Source: Tubulanus polymorphus
Taxonomy: Eukaryota > Nemertea > Palaeonemertea > Tubulaniformes > Tubulanidae
Direction: 5' to 3'
Assembly (NCBI RefSeq): GCF_964204645.1
Contig: NC_134027.1
Span: 5,382,485-5,446,484, forward strand
Length of the DNA stretch: 64,000 nt
The position numbers and the translations under genes are program-made. A model generated the notes under the pieces. That model had not been told where the DNA came from and made no database searches. It saw only the letters and a list, made by a program, of their open reading frames with translations. Shown here piece after piece: positions 49,003 through 63,166 of this stretch (position 1 is its first letter; every line of letters begins with the position of its first letter).

Positions 49003-49813
49003 AAAATGATGGCTAGCGTGGGGAAATCTACTTATTTTGGAAATACATGTTTGAATTTTATTATTTGGAATGAGTTTTATTATGGGGAAATGCCGGTTAT
49101 GTTCATCGTGTGCTATGGTTATGCATTTTATCAAAATTTTGGCTGGAGTTATCGATCTGAAATGATTATTCGACTAATAATATGTGACCCCAAAATTATT
49201 CTCGGATTAATTCCACTTTGTTTGCATTTGGTTGTGAAAATTACTGTATGTCTGTTTTTCTTTGTTGTGTGTTCAATGGAAAAATTTAAACTAGAAGTTT
49301 GTGTTATATCTAGTCTGTGCTGGATGAGGCTTAATTATAATAAAAAATTGTGATAATCTCTAAAAGTAACTATTTTTCTACCAGTTATCAGATTTTTTTC
49401 TACGGGTAATCAGTTTTTTCACAAACTCCATCATTTTTGTATTGGGAGAAATGGACAAAGGATGGAAAAATGCATTTCAACAATTTCACGCTTGGCTCCA
49501 CTCATTTATTGATAGGAAGAAAATATATTCTACCATAGAATCATTTATTCTCTGTATAGTACAAACAACTTATAATAAATTTTTAAACACATCAAATTAG
49601 TTAAGATAGCATTTACATATCACAGCAAGTAAGAATATATAGTTTTTACACACTGGTCCAGTGACAAAGAGGTAGTGATTTGTAAATTCATTAAAATAAT
49701 CATCTGAAATACGTATTAACTACAGTAATACAACATTTTCATAACTTATTAATAACATCATATAGATCAATCTTATATGAAGTTTTGACGAATGACTGGA
49801 AGTCGTGCATTCA
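49003..49813. other. 3' flanks of FBXO7 and the ABHD gene
   Basis: Converging genes. AATAAA at 49339-49344 can end FBXO7 transcripts; a TTTATT near 49544 (AATAAA on the minus strand) can end the ABHD transcript. No other gene seen. Confidence 0.5.
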
Positions 49814-52253
49814 TTAATCCCCAGCTTTAAGATCATCAAAGGATTCAACAGTTTCATCTGATTTATTGTCATCTAATTCTCCATTATCAGATGATTTTGC
49901 GGTCGGTGCAGCTGTTACATGGTCAGCCGTGTCACAAATCTTCTTTACCAGAAGATTAAACATGTCTGATCTGTCAGCATATACGTGATGTCCAGCTCCG
50001 CGTATGACCTATTAGATGAATGGAAATTCACTTATCTAGTTATGCTGCTCAGAATTATATAAACCTCGTCTACACTAGCACTAGTCTCAACGTACCCGGG
50101 TTCAACGAAAACCCGCGTTCACAGCGTCTACACTTAACGCAGTTTCGGTAGTAAGAAGCAACATCTGTAGTTCAAGTTCAAGGTCAATTGTGGCGCCCGA
50201 ACCCTGCATTGAACACGGGTTCACTGACTACACTAGCAAAAAATGCAGAGTTTTAACCCTTTCAGTGCGTCTACACCGCAGTGCGGTGTATAAATCAGTG
50301 ATGGATTTTGCTAGTACACCGCACTGCGGTGTATTGATGTAATTAGTAATTAGTAATTATCTCTATTGAAAAATGGCAGCAAGTGTCAAACATAGTGAAA
50401 TACTAGTAACTAACGATACACCGCACTGCGGTGTAGACGCACTATAGTGGTATTCCCATTGTTCAACACACAAGGGTGGAATTTTTTAGAATTTTCAAAT
50501 TTTCTCCAGCACTATAAGGTATTAATTAGTCAGCACTGAAAGGGTTAAGCGAATGCGGGATCAATGCGGAGCGTACCCTTCTTTTTCAAGAAGAGTTTCT
50601 AAACCCAGGTTTTGCGGAAAACTCTGCATTTTGAACCAGTGTTTCATAACGCATAGACGCATAACCCCGGTACAAAATGCTAGTGTAGATGTAGCTATAG
50701 TATTAATATCATTGAAATTAGATTGAATAACACCAAAATTCTCATACCTGCACATCAACATAAGACTCATGTCTTAGATATTTCACGTGATAAGCTATCC
50801 CTGTATCCAACCATGATCTTGACCCATATATCATCGTTATTGGTATGCGTGCTGGAATATTTGTTATGCGATGAACCATCGGGTTTTTCGCCCATCCAAA
50901 TGGAATTGACATGTGTTTGAATGCTGTTTCACCACTAAAAGACAAGACAACGAAACGATAGTTTATTTAGATGTTAATTTTACGCAGCAACAAGTTCCCA
51001 CTAAGAACTGAGCTTACCTCGGATTTTGGGCATTACAATGATATATGTATTGAAAGATAACATTTTCAGGGAGAATAGAAGAAAATATTCGATTTAAATC
51101 CGGACGAAATCGTTGTACAAGTCCAGCACCTAGAAATTTAGAAACACTAATTGACTCGAAATTTACAATTAGGCCTACATGTATATGTATATCTGTATGC
51201 TACGGATACATACCCCAAGGACCAGCAGCTCTGAGCACCGATAGAGGATTGAATGGAGAGAGTAAGGCACCTATCATTCTAGCCCATATAGGTATTGGAT
51301 ATTCGCGTTCATGAATCTGAGGACGTTCAGGAAATCCCCATGGGTCTGCGAGAATCAAGTGTTTTACGTGCTGAGGGTAACTGATAGTATACGAACTAGC
51401 GAGAAAACCACCTAAACTATGTCCGAGTAGTATAAACTGCTCTAAACCCATTGTTTTACGCCATTCTTCAATCGATTCCACGAAAGTCGTTTCTGCTTCC
51501 ATCGCATCTTTGCTAAATGAACATCGTGAGCTCTGTCCGAATCCTAACAGATCAAACGCATAAACGGGTCTCTTTTCAACTAAACTGTCAATATTTAGTG
51601 ACCATAGACCAACTCCCCCACCCATACCATGGATGAGAACAATTGGTAACTTCTCTGATTGTTTCGGATTTGCCCATACTGTCCATATTTGTCTGTTATT
51701 GCTGATGTATACATATCTCGACTGTAAAACTGTTTTGATATCTGAAACATGAATGATGTGCATAAAAAAAACAAACAAATTATCAATTGCATCATTTATT
51801 TCGACATTCGCGCATTTATGGAAACTTACAACTAAAAATACTCTCTTCAACTTTGGCTAGAAATTCTTTAGACGTTGGTACCCATTGAAACCATCCACGA
51901 CGGTAGGCAAGGATCTCTTCTCTACCTTCAACACTTGAGAATTGGATCAAAGACAGAATTAGTTATAGTTACCTGCCATCGTTGAGTGGTAAGCTTTTTA
52001 TAATCGGATGGGCTTATACCAACTGATGCGGTTTGTGAAAATATCCGATCGTGAAACTAAACCAAAGTCAGATTACTGACTAAAACAGAATATCACTCAT
52101 CGTTATCGAATTGTTATGAGATACTGGGCTGATACTGATGGTCTCAGTCAGTCGTCAAGATCAGACTAGTGCCAACTCCTTTGCTGCTTCTTGCTATTAG
52201 TTAGTATCTTTAATCAATTTACACAGAAGGACTTACCTCTCAATCTCTGACAT
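49814..52253 (-). CDS. ABHD4: Alpha/beta-hydrolase, ABHD4/ABHD5 family
   Basis: Six exons (52237-52253, 51830-51933, 51214-51741, 51018-51129, 50748-50934, 49814-50008) sum to 1143 nt: 380 residues (human ABHD4 342, ABHD5 349). Motifs: oxyanion loop IVLIHGMGGGVGLWSLN, nucleophile elbow LLGHSLGG (Ser149), AYRRGW-type N-terminus shared by the family, DPWGFPERP, and the His motif GAGHHVYAD (His323/324), which also gives HxxxxD. Human ABHD5 has Asn in place of the serine; this protein keeps Ser, so it should be a working lipase like ABHD4 (N-acyl-phospholipid hydrolysis). It may represent the ancestor of both. The C-terminal tail is acidic and longer than in vertebrates. Confidence 0.9.
50067..50695. 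mobile_element. MITE with TCTACACTAGCA ends, in an ABHD intron
   Basis: TCTACACTAGCA near 50070 and its inverse TGCTAGTGTAGA near 50680 bound about 620 bp of moderately GC-richer DNA lying in the intron between the last two ABHD exons. It was later split by the nested element at 50257-50544. Target duplication is unclear. Confidence 0.65.
50257..50544. mobile_element. 288-bp piggyBac-like MITE nested in the first
   Basis: Ends CCCTTTCAGTGC / GCACTGAAAGGG, flanked on both sides by TTAA (50253-50256 and 50545-50548), the target site of piggyBac-type elements. Inside are three copies of the palindrome-like ACACCGCACTGCGGTGT (one in reverse sense). Confidence 0.82.
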
Positions 52254-53048
52254 GGTGATCGAAATTGTGTATGAAAAAAATTAATCCAAAATCGATTTGC
52301 TACGACAAAAAAATATGGTTATACGCGCGTGATCGTGGCGCACATTTTCTTTGACACCAGGAAACCCGGAAGTAATAGAAAAACAAAAAGGGAATTCCGT
52401 GACGTATAAACACTGCGGACCGGACTGTGGACACGGACTGTGGACCGGACATAATACTCGAGTGCGACGGATCCAGCGGGCCATTTGGCCAGTTCAGCGA
52501 CGTGAAATCTATTGTATCCTTATAAATTAACTATTACCGTTACAACCTGAGAGTCCCCGAGACAGGAAAAATCACCGAAACTTCAAAAATATTACAGAAA
52601 CACCTGAAAACATCTGACCATTTGATATATTTCGGTATGTGACTCGGTGGACACCAGATGCCCGACTGCCATTAACTTGGAGTTAGATAGATCCTTCATC
52701 AGTTCCTAGAAACAAATAAAGAATCAAACGTTTTCGATTGACTTCAATCATTGTGTGTGTTTTTTAAAATATAAAATGGTCTTTCCCCACTATATCAACT
52801 TAAAGAAATGTTGTCTCTAGACCGGGTGGATTGTAACATTGAACACAATTTTGGCATGGTAAAAGTGCATTTGCCAAAGTGTTCCAAATTTTCGCAGCTG
52901 GACAAGTATGACGTGAAAACCTACCTTTGAAATGTAATATGAGGTGTATATATTTTATATAAACCGCTCTGCGTTGAGAGCGGCATAAAATAATTATCAT
53001 CTATTCTGAATAGACATTTATTTTTCATGTAGAATGAGACGATTATGT
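52254..53048. other. Intergenic, ABHD promoter and kringle-gene 3' flank
   Basis: About 800 bp. A repeat fragment inside the ABHD first intron at 52053-52085 matches the one near 33109. In this stretch I see no gene; the less AT-rich part (52330-52500) is probably the ABHD promoter. Confidence 0.4.
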
Positions 53049-55103
<2,055 letters not shown>

Positions 55104-55106
55104 GGT

Positions 55107-55670
55107 GCCTGTAGAACGGATTTATTCTCTCGAGGGGCTGAAACTGGAGGGATTATTTGCTCAATGTCGATATTTCAAATATATTTGGGAACAAGAAAAT
55201 CAACCAGAGACCTACCTCGCTGGATTCCGATGACAATGATGGAATTGGGGTGTTGCAGCTACTAATAAAAAATTCACAGCTGTTTCGCCGCTTCAATTTC
55301 ATATTGATTCATGATTCGATTAGAAATCGCCGAAAACTAATAAAGACATATTTGCACGAATTCGTTTTTATTATCTATGGAGTGCTCCTGACATGCTGGT
55401 CTCAAAATATATATTGCTTGTAGAACTGGATTTATTCTCTCGAGGGGCTGAAACTGGAGGGATTATTTGCTCAATGTCGATATTTCAAATATATTTTGGA
55501 ACAAGAAAATCAATCAGAGACATACCTCGCTGGATTCCGATGGCAATGATGGAATTGGGGTGTTGCAGCTACTAATAAAACATTCACAACTGTTTCGCCG
55601 CTTCAATTTGCACGAATTCGTTTTATTATCTATGGAGTGCTCCTGACATGCTGATCTCAAAATATATATT
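55107..55670. repeat. Direct duplication, about 300 bp, 5' of the kringle gene
   Basis: A unit starting GTAGAACGGATTTATTCTCT (about 55110) is repeated from about 55422, with roughly 95% similarity by eye; the second copy lacks about 40 bp. The first copy begins just upstream of the kringle start codon, so the duplication spans its 5' UTR/promoter. Confidence 0.88.
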
Positions 55671-56043
55671 TAGATCTTAATGATTATACTTATCCAGTAT
55701 TGCTGAATGAAGCGTCATCAGTATAATCAAATTCGTGTTTCTGTGTTATAAAAGTACATTGGTGGAAACTGAATGTAATATTTTTTTCATTGTGACCCGA
55801 TTCCGCCATTTGACTGTAAACCCGACGTTTTCCCAGCGAACCGATTTTCGATGCAAGCGTTTTGAAGGATTGAAAAACTTCGTCTGAACCGATACGAAAA
55901 ACAAGATCAAAATTTGTATGTCCAGCTAGAAATATATTTATTCATGTTAATAAAAATATAATAATACTGTGATAATCATTATTATTGTTAATTTGTACAC
56001 CACTGTGCATTCCTTCATTTACTTCTAAACATACGTTAACTTT

Positions 56044-58233
56044 TTAAGAATAGGCCGGACACTTGCTAGCAGCTGTTTGGGAGGCTTGTCCACCTGCTAT
56101 ATTTGAAAGTTTCATGAGGAATGGATTGGGGTCGTACCATATATCAAGGGTCTGAATTTTAAGGTCGTCGTTGACGGTAGCGACGCACATGCCGTATAAT
56201 TCAATAGTTTCTCCAGTTGGCTGGTGCTCTCTATACGGGCCGGTCCACTCAGCCCAGTGCCTCCATTTGAATGCAACTTTCGGTGGCCCTGCAAATATAA
56301 AATACACGATCAACCTGGGCCCGATTTTGTCACAATGTTTTATAGTTACTAATACAATCAATTCGTATCATTGATACGTATGTGGATTTTCTTTGGAGTT
56401 AATGGGAAGAATTGCGAATAGAATTATTTGAAACTAAGAAAAGAAGATATATAGAATGTATCATTTAATAATATTATAGATTGTATCATCTAATAATATA
56501 GAGTGTATCATTTAATAATAATTTATAGGCAGTACTGTTCCGTAAGACGGAGACATGACCTGATCAATCAAAGCCCTGTGAGCTGGTCATATGGTCAGTA
56601 CTGATAATAATGAGACACACGCTCTCTCTCTTTTCCTGCTCAAGCAAGCCGTGGTCACTTGAGTTTCGCAATAAAGTAGCATTTCTTTACTAATAGCAGT
56701 AGATTTATTTGTGAGCTAGGACTCTGTATCATACCCCTGAGGCATTTTGTATACAATTTTATTTTGTTTTTACGGAACTAATAGAAACAGAATCCACCGG
56801 ATATTCAGTTAATAAATGCATAAATCGAAAAATGATGAATAAATCCTTTTTAGGATGTAAAAATGTTGAGGATTTATTGGACTAGCCTGACAGTTTTTGC
56901 AACATTTAAACCGTGTGAATCTCTAGTTTTTATTTATGCAACGATCATTTCTCAAATTTGCAACAATGCGACATGAGACTGGGTAAACCCGGAATGACAA
57001 TACACGCGCTGCAGTTAAAGAGCCATAGAATAAAAACTAGGCAAGATATCTTAAGATTTAAAAGTTCACTTGAAAGGGGGCGTTTATGCGCGCAGTTCTT
57101 GAAATGTTTGGATTTTTTAGAAAGTTATTTCTGAAAATGATGAACTTCAAATTTCAGTACCCTGGATTTTTATGCGCGCAGCAAAAACTGACCACCGATT
57201 TTTATATCGCTCTCATGTCGCATTGTTGCAAATTTGAAAAATGATCTTTGCATAAATAAAAACTAGAGATGCACACGGTTTAAATGTTGCTAAAACTGTC
57301 AAAATCCATCCAGGGACAGATGAGATATGATAAAACACGCATCACAAATAGTTCCTAAAAAGGAGAAAATAATGACCCAACAATACAGGACAAAAGTACC
57401 CTAACAAAACGGCTAGCAACTGTAAAATGGTTTATTCTTATTACTATAAAACCTACAAATTGGTTCACTTATAAACATGTAGAAAAATAAAATATGTCCT
57501 GCAGTAGTTTCTTCTCAACGACATTGGATATGATTGGTGATTACCTGAATATAACTCGAGTACTTCCCAAGCAAACCCTGTCGGGAATGCCGTTTTAAAA
57601 ACACTATGAGATGATTCATTCGTTTCTTTGCTCACGTCGTAGATTGGAGAATCGTACATCATCATGTTATAATTGCCCATGCGGATATTGTCCTGGATCG
57701 TGAAGCTTCGGATACCATTGACGTTGAATGTATAATTAGTTTTATCAATCGTACCCCAATCCTAAAATAGAAGAAAATCACTTCACACAACGAACATTAA
57801 AATAAGTGACTGATTCTAATGCTAATCGTAATCAACCGATAATTAATTCATATCAATTAAGATTAAAACAATTGTAAATCCAACCTTCACGTAACGAAAA
57901 AAATTTTTTACCTAAAATCAAATATCTATTATTTCGTTATTCTATTACAGTATCGACAATTCGCAATTTCATTGGAAAACACCGAACTGCTTTTGTTAAA
58001 TCATCTACGCACATTACCTTCTCATCGATTTTATGTGTACTTTCCATTTCCCATGTTTTTACTAAGTTCTCGACCAATTTTTCAAGTGATCCTTCCGCGT
58101 GGTTTGTCGTTTTCCCTTTCATATACAAAGCGTTAGCCGCGTCATAATTTGGTTTTTTTGTCTTCCATGAGATATTCGGATCGTCCATGTAGGAGCGAGT
58201 AGGTATTTGGGATTTTTCTTGAGACGATGCCAT
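56044..58233 (-). CDS. Animal homologue of plant pathogen-related protein (NTF2/SnoaL-like)
   Basis: Three exons (58018-58233, 57545-57761, 56044-56288) sum to 678 nt: 225 residues. Key segments: an N-terminal RSYMDDPNISWK, GSLEKLVENLVKTWEMESTHK, VNGIRSFTIQDNIRMGNYN, ESSHSVFKTAFPTGFAWEVL, ELYSGPPKVAFKWRHWAEWT, GPYREHQPTGETIELYGM and DIWYDPNPFLMKL. From memory, this order and wording follow the plant 'pathogen-related protein' family over nearly the whole length, a small alpha+beta barrel of the SnoaL/NTF2 type whose biochemical role is unsettled. No signal peptide. No other gene of a pathway is adjacent. Confident family call; function not known. Confidence 0.85.
56458..56524. repeat. Short tandem repeat, TGTATCATYTAATAATA x3
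   Basis: Three copies spaced 22-24 bp in the second intron of the pathogen-related gene. Confidence 0.8.
56888..57301. mobile_element. Inverted-repeat element with 91-bp arms
   Basis: Arms at 56888-56978 and 57211-57301 start TGACAGTTTT and are about 93% alike when inverted (ACCGTGTGAATCTCTAG versus ACCGTGTGCATCTCTAG). The centre has two TTTATGCGCGCAG words. It lies in the second intron of the pathogen-related gene and is probably a MITE; no target duplication is evident. Confidence 0.8.
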
Positions 58234-59190
58234 AATGCTGAAATTTTAATAGAATAGCAGGTGGGTGCGCAATGGGAAATCAGATGGAAAACTGGTCATA
58301 TATGAATTGAATTCTGGCCAATCACCGAACAGTAAGACTCAGATTACGTTTTGACTTTTCCTCGAAGCGAATTCTGCCTACCACGAAGAGGCACAAAGAT
58401 AGTACGGTAGTCTTAAAGGTCTGACTTGTTACACTATTCACCTAGGTCCTGGAGAGTTCTATTGAAGTTCAAGTGAATAATGATCGACAGTCCGCGGTGA
58501 ATTAAGTCTTCGTTGATTTATTTTCACAAGAATTAAACGATTAACAGCAATAAGAATCACTTGTGCATCGCATAAGAAGGGTCTCTCATATAGGGAGCTT
58601 TTTGAGCCTGTGCTGAGAGGAACAATCATTCTTTTAAAAGGTTTATGTAAATAAAGAACCCAAGTGTCCATTCAGTCATTTAATCTCAGCAAACATAAAA
58701 CCAAAAGAAATATTCACAGGTGTGAGGAATATAATATATATATGATATTTGAAATAGTTCTAATATTTAATTGCCTTTTAAGACTTTCAGCGTGATAACA
58801 AAAGATCTAATTTACTGACCAGGTGCTATGTTGTCATTGATAATACGGGACCGGTGATAGCAATGAGTATTATGTACCAATCTCAAAACACCCAATGGGA
58901 AATATCTTAATAATCACGAACTGAGTAAAATAAGTCGACTATATTGAAATTCATAACGCATGAAATATCATAAAGAGAATAGATTTTTCTATAAGAGTTA
59001 CTCCTAAAGATAAGCCTAAGTGATATTTCATTGTAAAAGGCTAATGCTAACCTCGAGTAAAAAAAAACAAGCAAAACAACTTACTTATTTTTCCTTTCCC
59101 GATGGGCACCTTAAATGCCAGCAAGCCTACTAAATACATGTAATGTAGTCGAGAACTTACGGAAGCCCCTAGGTGACATATGAATTTTTA
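58234..59190. other. Upstream of the pathogen-related gene, no gene seen
   Basis: AT-rich; should contain the promoter of the gene ending at 56044. No recognised motif. Confidence 0.4.
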
Positions 59191-59208
59191 AGAAATTTTA
59201 ATTCTTAA

Positions 59209-59354
59209 TAAGTCGAATTTCGAGATAATAAGTCGAATTTCGTGTTAATTAAGTCGAATTTCGACTTAATAAGTCGAAATTCGACATGAAAATAAAACTC
59301 GAAATTCGACTTAATTAACACGAAATTCGACTTATTATCTCGAAATTCGACTTA
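59209..59354. repeat. Perfect 56-bp-arm hairpin built from AAGTCGAATTTCGA units
   Basis: Left arm 59209-59264 and right arm 59299-59354 are exact inverted copies around a 34-base loop, which itself contains CTTAATAAGTCGAA. Related palindromic units continue to about 59447. The unit TTCGACTTAATAAGTCGAA is palindromic too, so the block can fold in many ways. Confidence 0.93.
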
Positions 59355-59699
59355 ATAAGTCGAATTTCGACATAATAAGTCGAATTTCGACATAAGTCGA
59401 ATCTCGTGTTAATTAAGTCGAATTTCGACTTAATAAGTCGAAATTCGTAAGAACTGGATATTTGTATAGCCTATAAAACGTATAGCCTTAGATAATGGTT
59501 TTATGCATATATCAATTTTTTAGATTTATTATGCATATATCATATTGTAGGTCAGAGTCATGAAGTTGTGTGTAACTGGTGGGAAAAGGTATAGTGTGGC
59601 TTTTAGGCTTTAAATTATCCGTTGAATACTTTTAAAAGTGCCGATTTTGACACACAATGACCTTCTTAATTCTGCTTGTGCCGTGAGAGGGAACACGTA

Positions 59700-59851
59700 C
59701 ACTCGCTTAATTCGCATGGGTTTTATTCAGATTTTCACTTATTTCGGACTACAATTCCAGTCCACACTAGTTTATTTCCACTCGGACGAGAGCGCATAAT
59801 TCGGGCAAACGTTTCCAGTCCCAGGTGATCCGAATTAAGCGAGTTCTAGTG
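59700..59851. mobile_element. 152-bp mariner-like MITE
   Basis: Left end CACTCGCTTAATTCG and right end CGAATTAAGCGAGTTCTAGTG are inverted with a short insertion, flanked by TA on both sides (59698-59699, 59852-59853), the target duplication of Tc1/mariner elements. Confidence 0.7.
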
Positions 59852-59854
59852 TAC

Positions 59855-62800
59855 AACCAAATATCAAGACAACCCATCGACAAAATGAACGCTAAAGGAT
59901 CTCTTAACAACGAAGTCCTAAATGGGCAAAAACCTTCGGGAAGATTTAAGATCAATTCGATGGTTCACTTGCAGCAATTTCCGTATCACGTACGATAGAA
60001 TAACGGGAAGCTGAAAGCTTTATATCCACATTAACAAAATAACACAAACTTCAAATATACATGTATAAATTCAAAACTTTATTTGTCTTGTAAACACTTT
60101 TAAGGTTTTTTCCTGCTACGTACAACACATTTCATAATGGTTCGTCAAGGACAAAAATACATACATAACCGATTTCATTATATTCAAACGGTTCACGAGT
60201 AGAAAAGTTGTATTTCAATCGCGCTGTAATAATTAATTCAAGAATCCAAAATACTACTTAATACCCATGAACGCTATACATACATTACACGATATGAAGG
60301 GAATTCCAGGAGTTTTGATTCATAAAGCATAAATAATTGGAAGTAATTCAAATCAAATGCACTCATATTTATCCATAACCCACCTTGACCTCATGTCAAA
60401 TTTCCAAAGTTTTCAAATTGCGAACTTATTGAAGTGGGACGATACAACCAAACTACCTCAAAATACTAGATGAAATCAGCGTGAATACGGTAAGTATTAC
60501 AGACCAATCACATTGTATTCATTATTCATTGTTTATTCGAACAAAATGGAAAAAAGGGTTTCGTCAATTTTACGGCATATTAAAACATCAATATATGGGG
60601 AATTATGTTTTTGAAGACAGTGCGCCTTAATTTCCCTGAGCCCTCATAGCCATATAAAAAACACCGAAAAAATACTAGTAGTAATTAGGGGCTAGTTGTG
60701 CAGTCAAGACTCACATATTTTAGATAATGGCTGTGAAACTGGGCCTCGGTATAACTCGGACCAGGCAAGCCTTTAGCCTAGAATTCGTTGTTACCTTTCC
60801 CCTGACTTGGCATTCTTCATTTGTTCCTAACGATAACACGTACTGATGATATATGTATATACAGATTACATTAGCATTTAAACAATATTATTAATAAGTA
60901 CACAAACAACAATGACCACAACGATTTCCATAAATGAATGTACATGTACATGTATTAATTGTTGTCATCACACAAATACAATTTCGCGCACTAACAGTCT
61001 CTGATAACGGTGAGACCATCGACTCCATTTTAGCCAGTTTAGGAGTCCGTTTTAGAGTCCATGGCAAGACTGAGTCTGGGTCCGAAAACAATCATACGTA
61101 TCATTACACAAAGCCAGAGAGGCATTAACGGTCACAATGGCTTCAAAAAGAATCGAAACAGGAAACAGATTTTCTAACTCGCGCCTATAAATATACAACA
61201 GTTCAGACACTGAATGCATAACTAAATTGTTTTTTTAACAAATAATGATTAAATCAGGCCCTCAGAAGCAAGTTGTCATTTAGAGCATGGTCTTTTAAGC
61301 GAAACACATTAGAATTTGTAGTTTTTTTCTCATAAATCAAGTGATACAAAAAATCATAACGCAGGTGACTGTAAAAATCCTTGACAACAATATTGCCACC
61401 ATCTTCCAAAACCCTCAATATGAGAGTTTCTGCTGGTGTCAGCATTTTTACAGTTTAGAGCCTTCTATTACACGTATCGCCCCAATCGATATGAATGTTT
61501 TAAGTTAGATAAAAACAAATTAGATAGACCTACATCTCTGCTTTTGATGAGGCTATAGAAATGAATATTTCCAAAAGCCCTTGATTGGTAGTGATCCCAA
61601 TTTTACCTGGTCCCGGCAAGATTACAAAATGAGACCAAAAGTCATACATTCATAAACCATTAAAAACTTTAAAAATCAAAAATTATTTGTAATTTTCTGA
61701 GGTACTTACAATAAAAACTGAACCCCGTGAAGCTTAGTGATGATATTTCAGCTCTTCAAGAAGGGGTTAGTTTAAACTCGAAATCATAGGCATCGGAATA
61801 GGGGCAGATTTAAAAAAAACAGGGTTTACCAAATCCAGTTAAGTCAGAGGCTAGGGATGTTTCTGTTCTAACAGAAAAATTCATAATAGCATTTAATGGC
61901 AACAATATTACATATTCGTATGCAGTAATATTCAGATTAAATTTGACATATTTCTCAATATGGTAATTATGTAGCTTGATTTTCAAAATATTCACCAAGC
62001 ACCGAGAACGTACTCACTGGTAGTCTGTCACAGTATTGGTTGGTAGTTACAAAAACATTCATTTACAGAAACATCTTTGGACATGAGGTGAAAATTATTA
62101 GATATTTTTGGACTTTATTCTGACCTCAAAGAGAATCAATTTTGATTAAAATTTTGACGATTTTATTTCGAGATATCATGTCAGAATTCCAAAAATGTTT
62201 TTTTATCTCATGTCCCCAGGACGCTTCTGTAGCTTACAACTGTTACAAAATAATATACAGCAAAGTTGTTCATCTATCGAGACCGTCCTTATATAAATGG
62301 ACATCGCTCAGAGGTTATATCTGAGAACCACATTATCAAAATTTTTTGGGGCCCTTCAGTTCCAACAACTAAATCAAAAACAAACCCTCCCACATTCCTT
62401 ATGCATCAGGCCTAAAATCTTGAACATATAAAAGCTGTTACTTGTTTTTAACTAAGCAATAGCAGAATGTAGGGATATACAAGTGTAATTTGATAAAATA
62501 TTGCATGTTGATTCCTTATCTAAAATGTGTTCACACGCCTGTTAGTTGGAGTATATTCCACAAATCCATGATAGATGAAAGTTAAAAACTGGGGCGAAAT
62601 TTCGAGAATTTCTCAACTCAGTGGATATGGACATATATTCATCAAACAATAGCCTGTGATGTGAACTATGGACGATTCTACAAAACACATCCATTAGGAT
62701 TCATGTAGGGTTCTTGTACACCTTAATTATTACATGTCTTAATAAATAGCTAGCTAAAGAGTTAAATAATATTTACATACACTATACATATACACATTAA

Positions 62801-63166
62801 TATCAATTCCAAGATTCCTATATTAGTAATGAAGATAAAACGATTTATAGCCACACATTTCATAGCTCACATTGTTAAACATGATTGAACTTCATGAACT
62901 ATCTATTCTAATTTGAATAAATGGTTGAAGTATAAATGATTCTGTAGGGTTGAAGTTAACACTGGGAAGTGCGATTTAAGTCCTGAGTATACATTACATT
63001 TAATTCCCGGTACATAAGTCAATATGATATGTGAAAATACATGTATTTCCTTCATACTCACAGTTTACCTTTAGATCTTCAATATCAACTTCAAAAATGC
63101 TTATAACCGTATCAGCAAAAGCATTTAGTATCAATAATCATTTTAAATGATGTACACGACTAGTTA
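59855..63166. other. Non-coding stretch upstream of the RAD54L2 stop
   Basis: About 3.3 kb, AT-rich. Part of it next to 63166 should be the RAD54L2 3' UTR. Small frames at 60934-61128 (+) and 61254-61445 (-) have no recognisable domain. No RNA gene seen. Confidence 0.5.

Noticed and set aside
60934-61445. Small frames on both strands
   Set aside because: No recognised domain, no splice context, weak composition bias.
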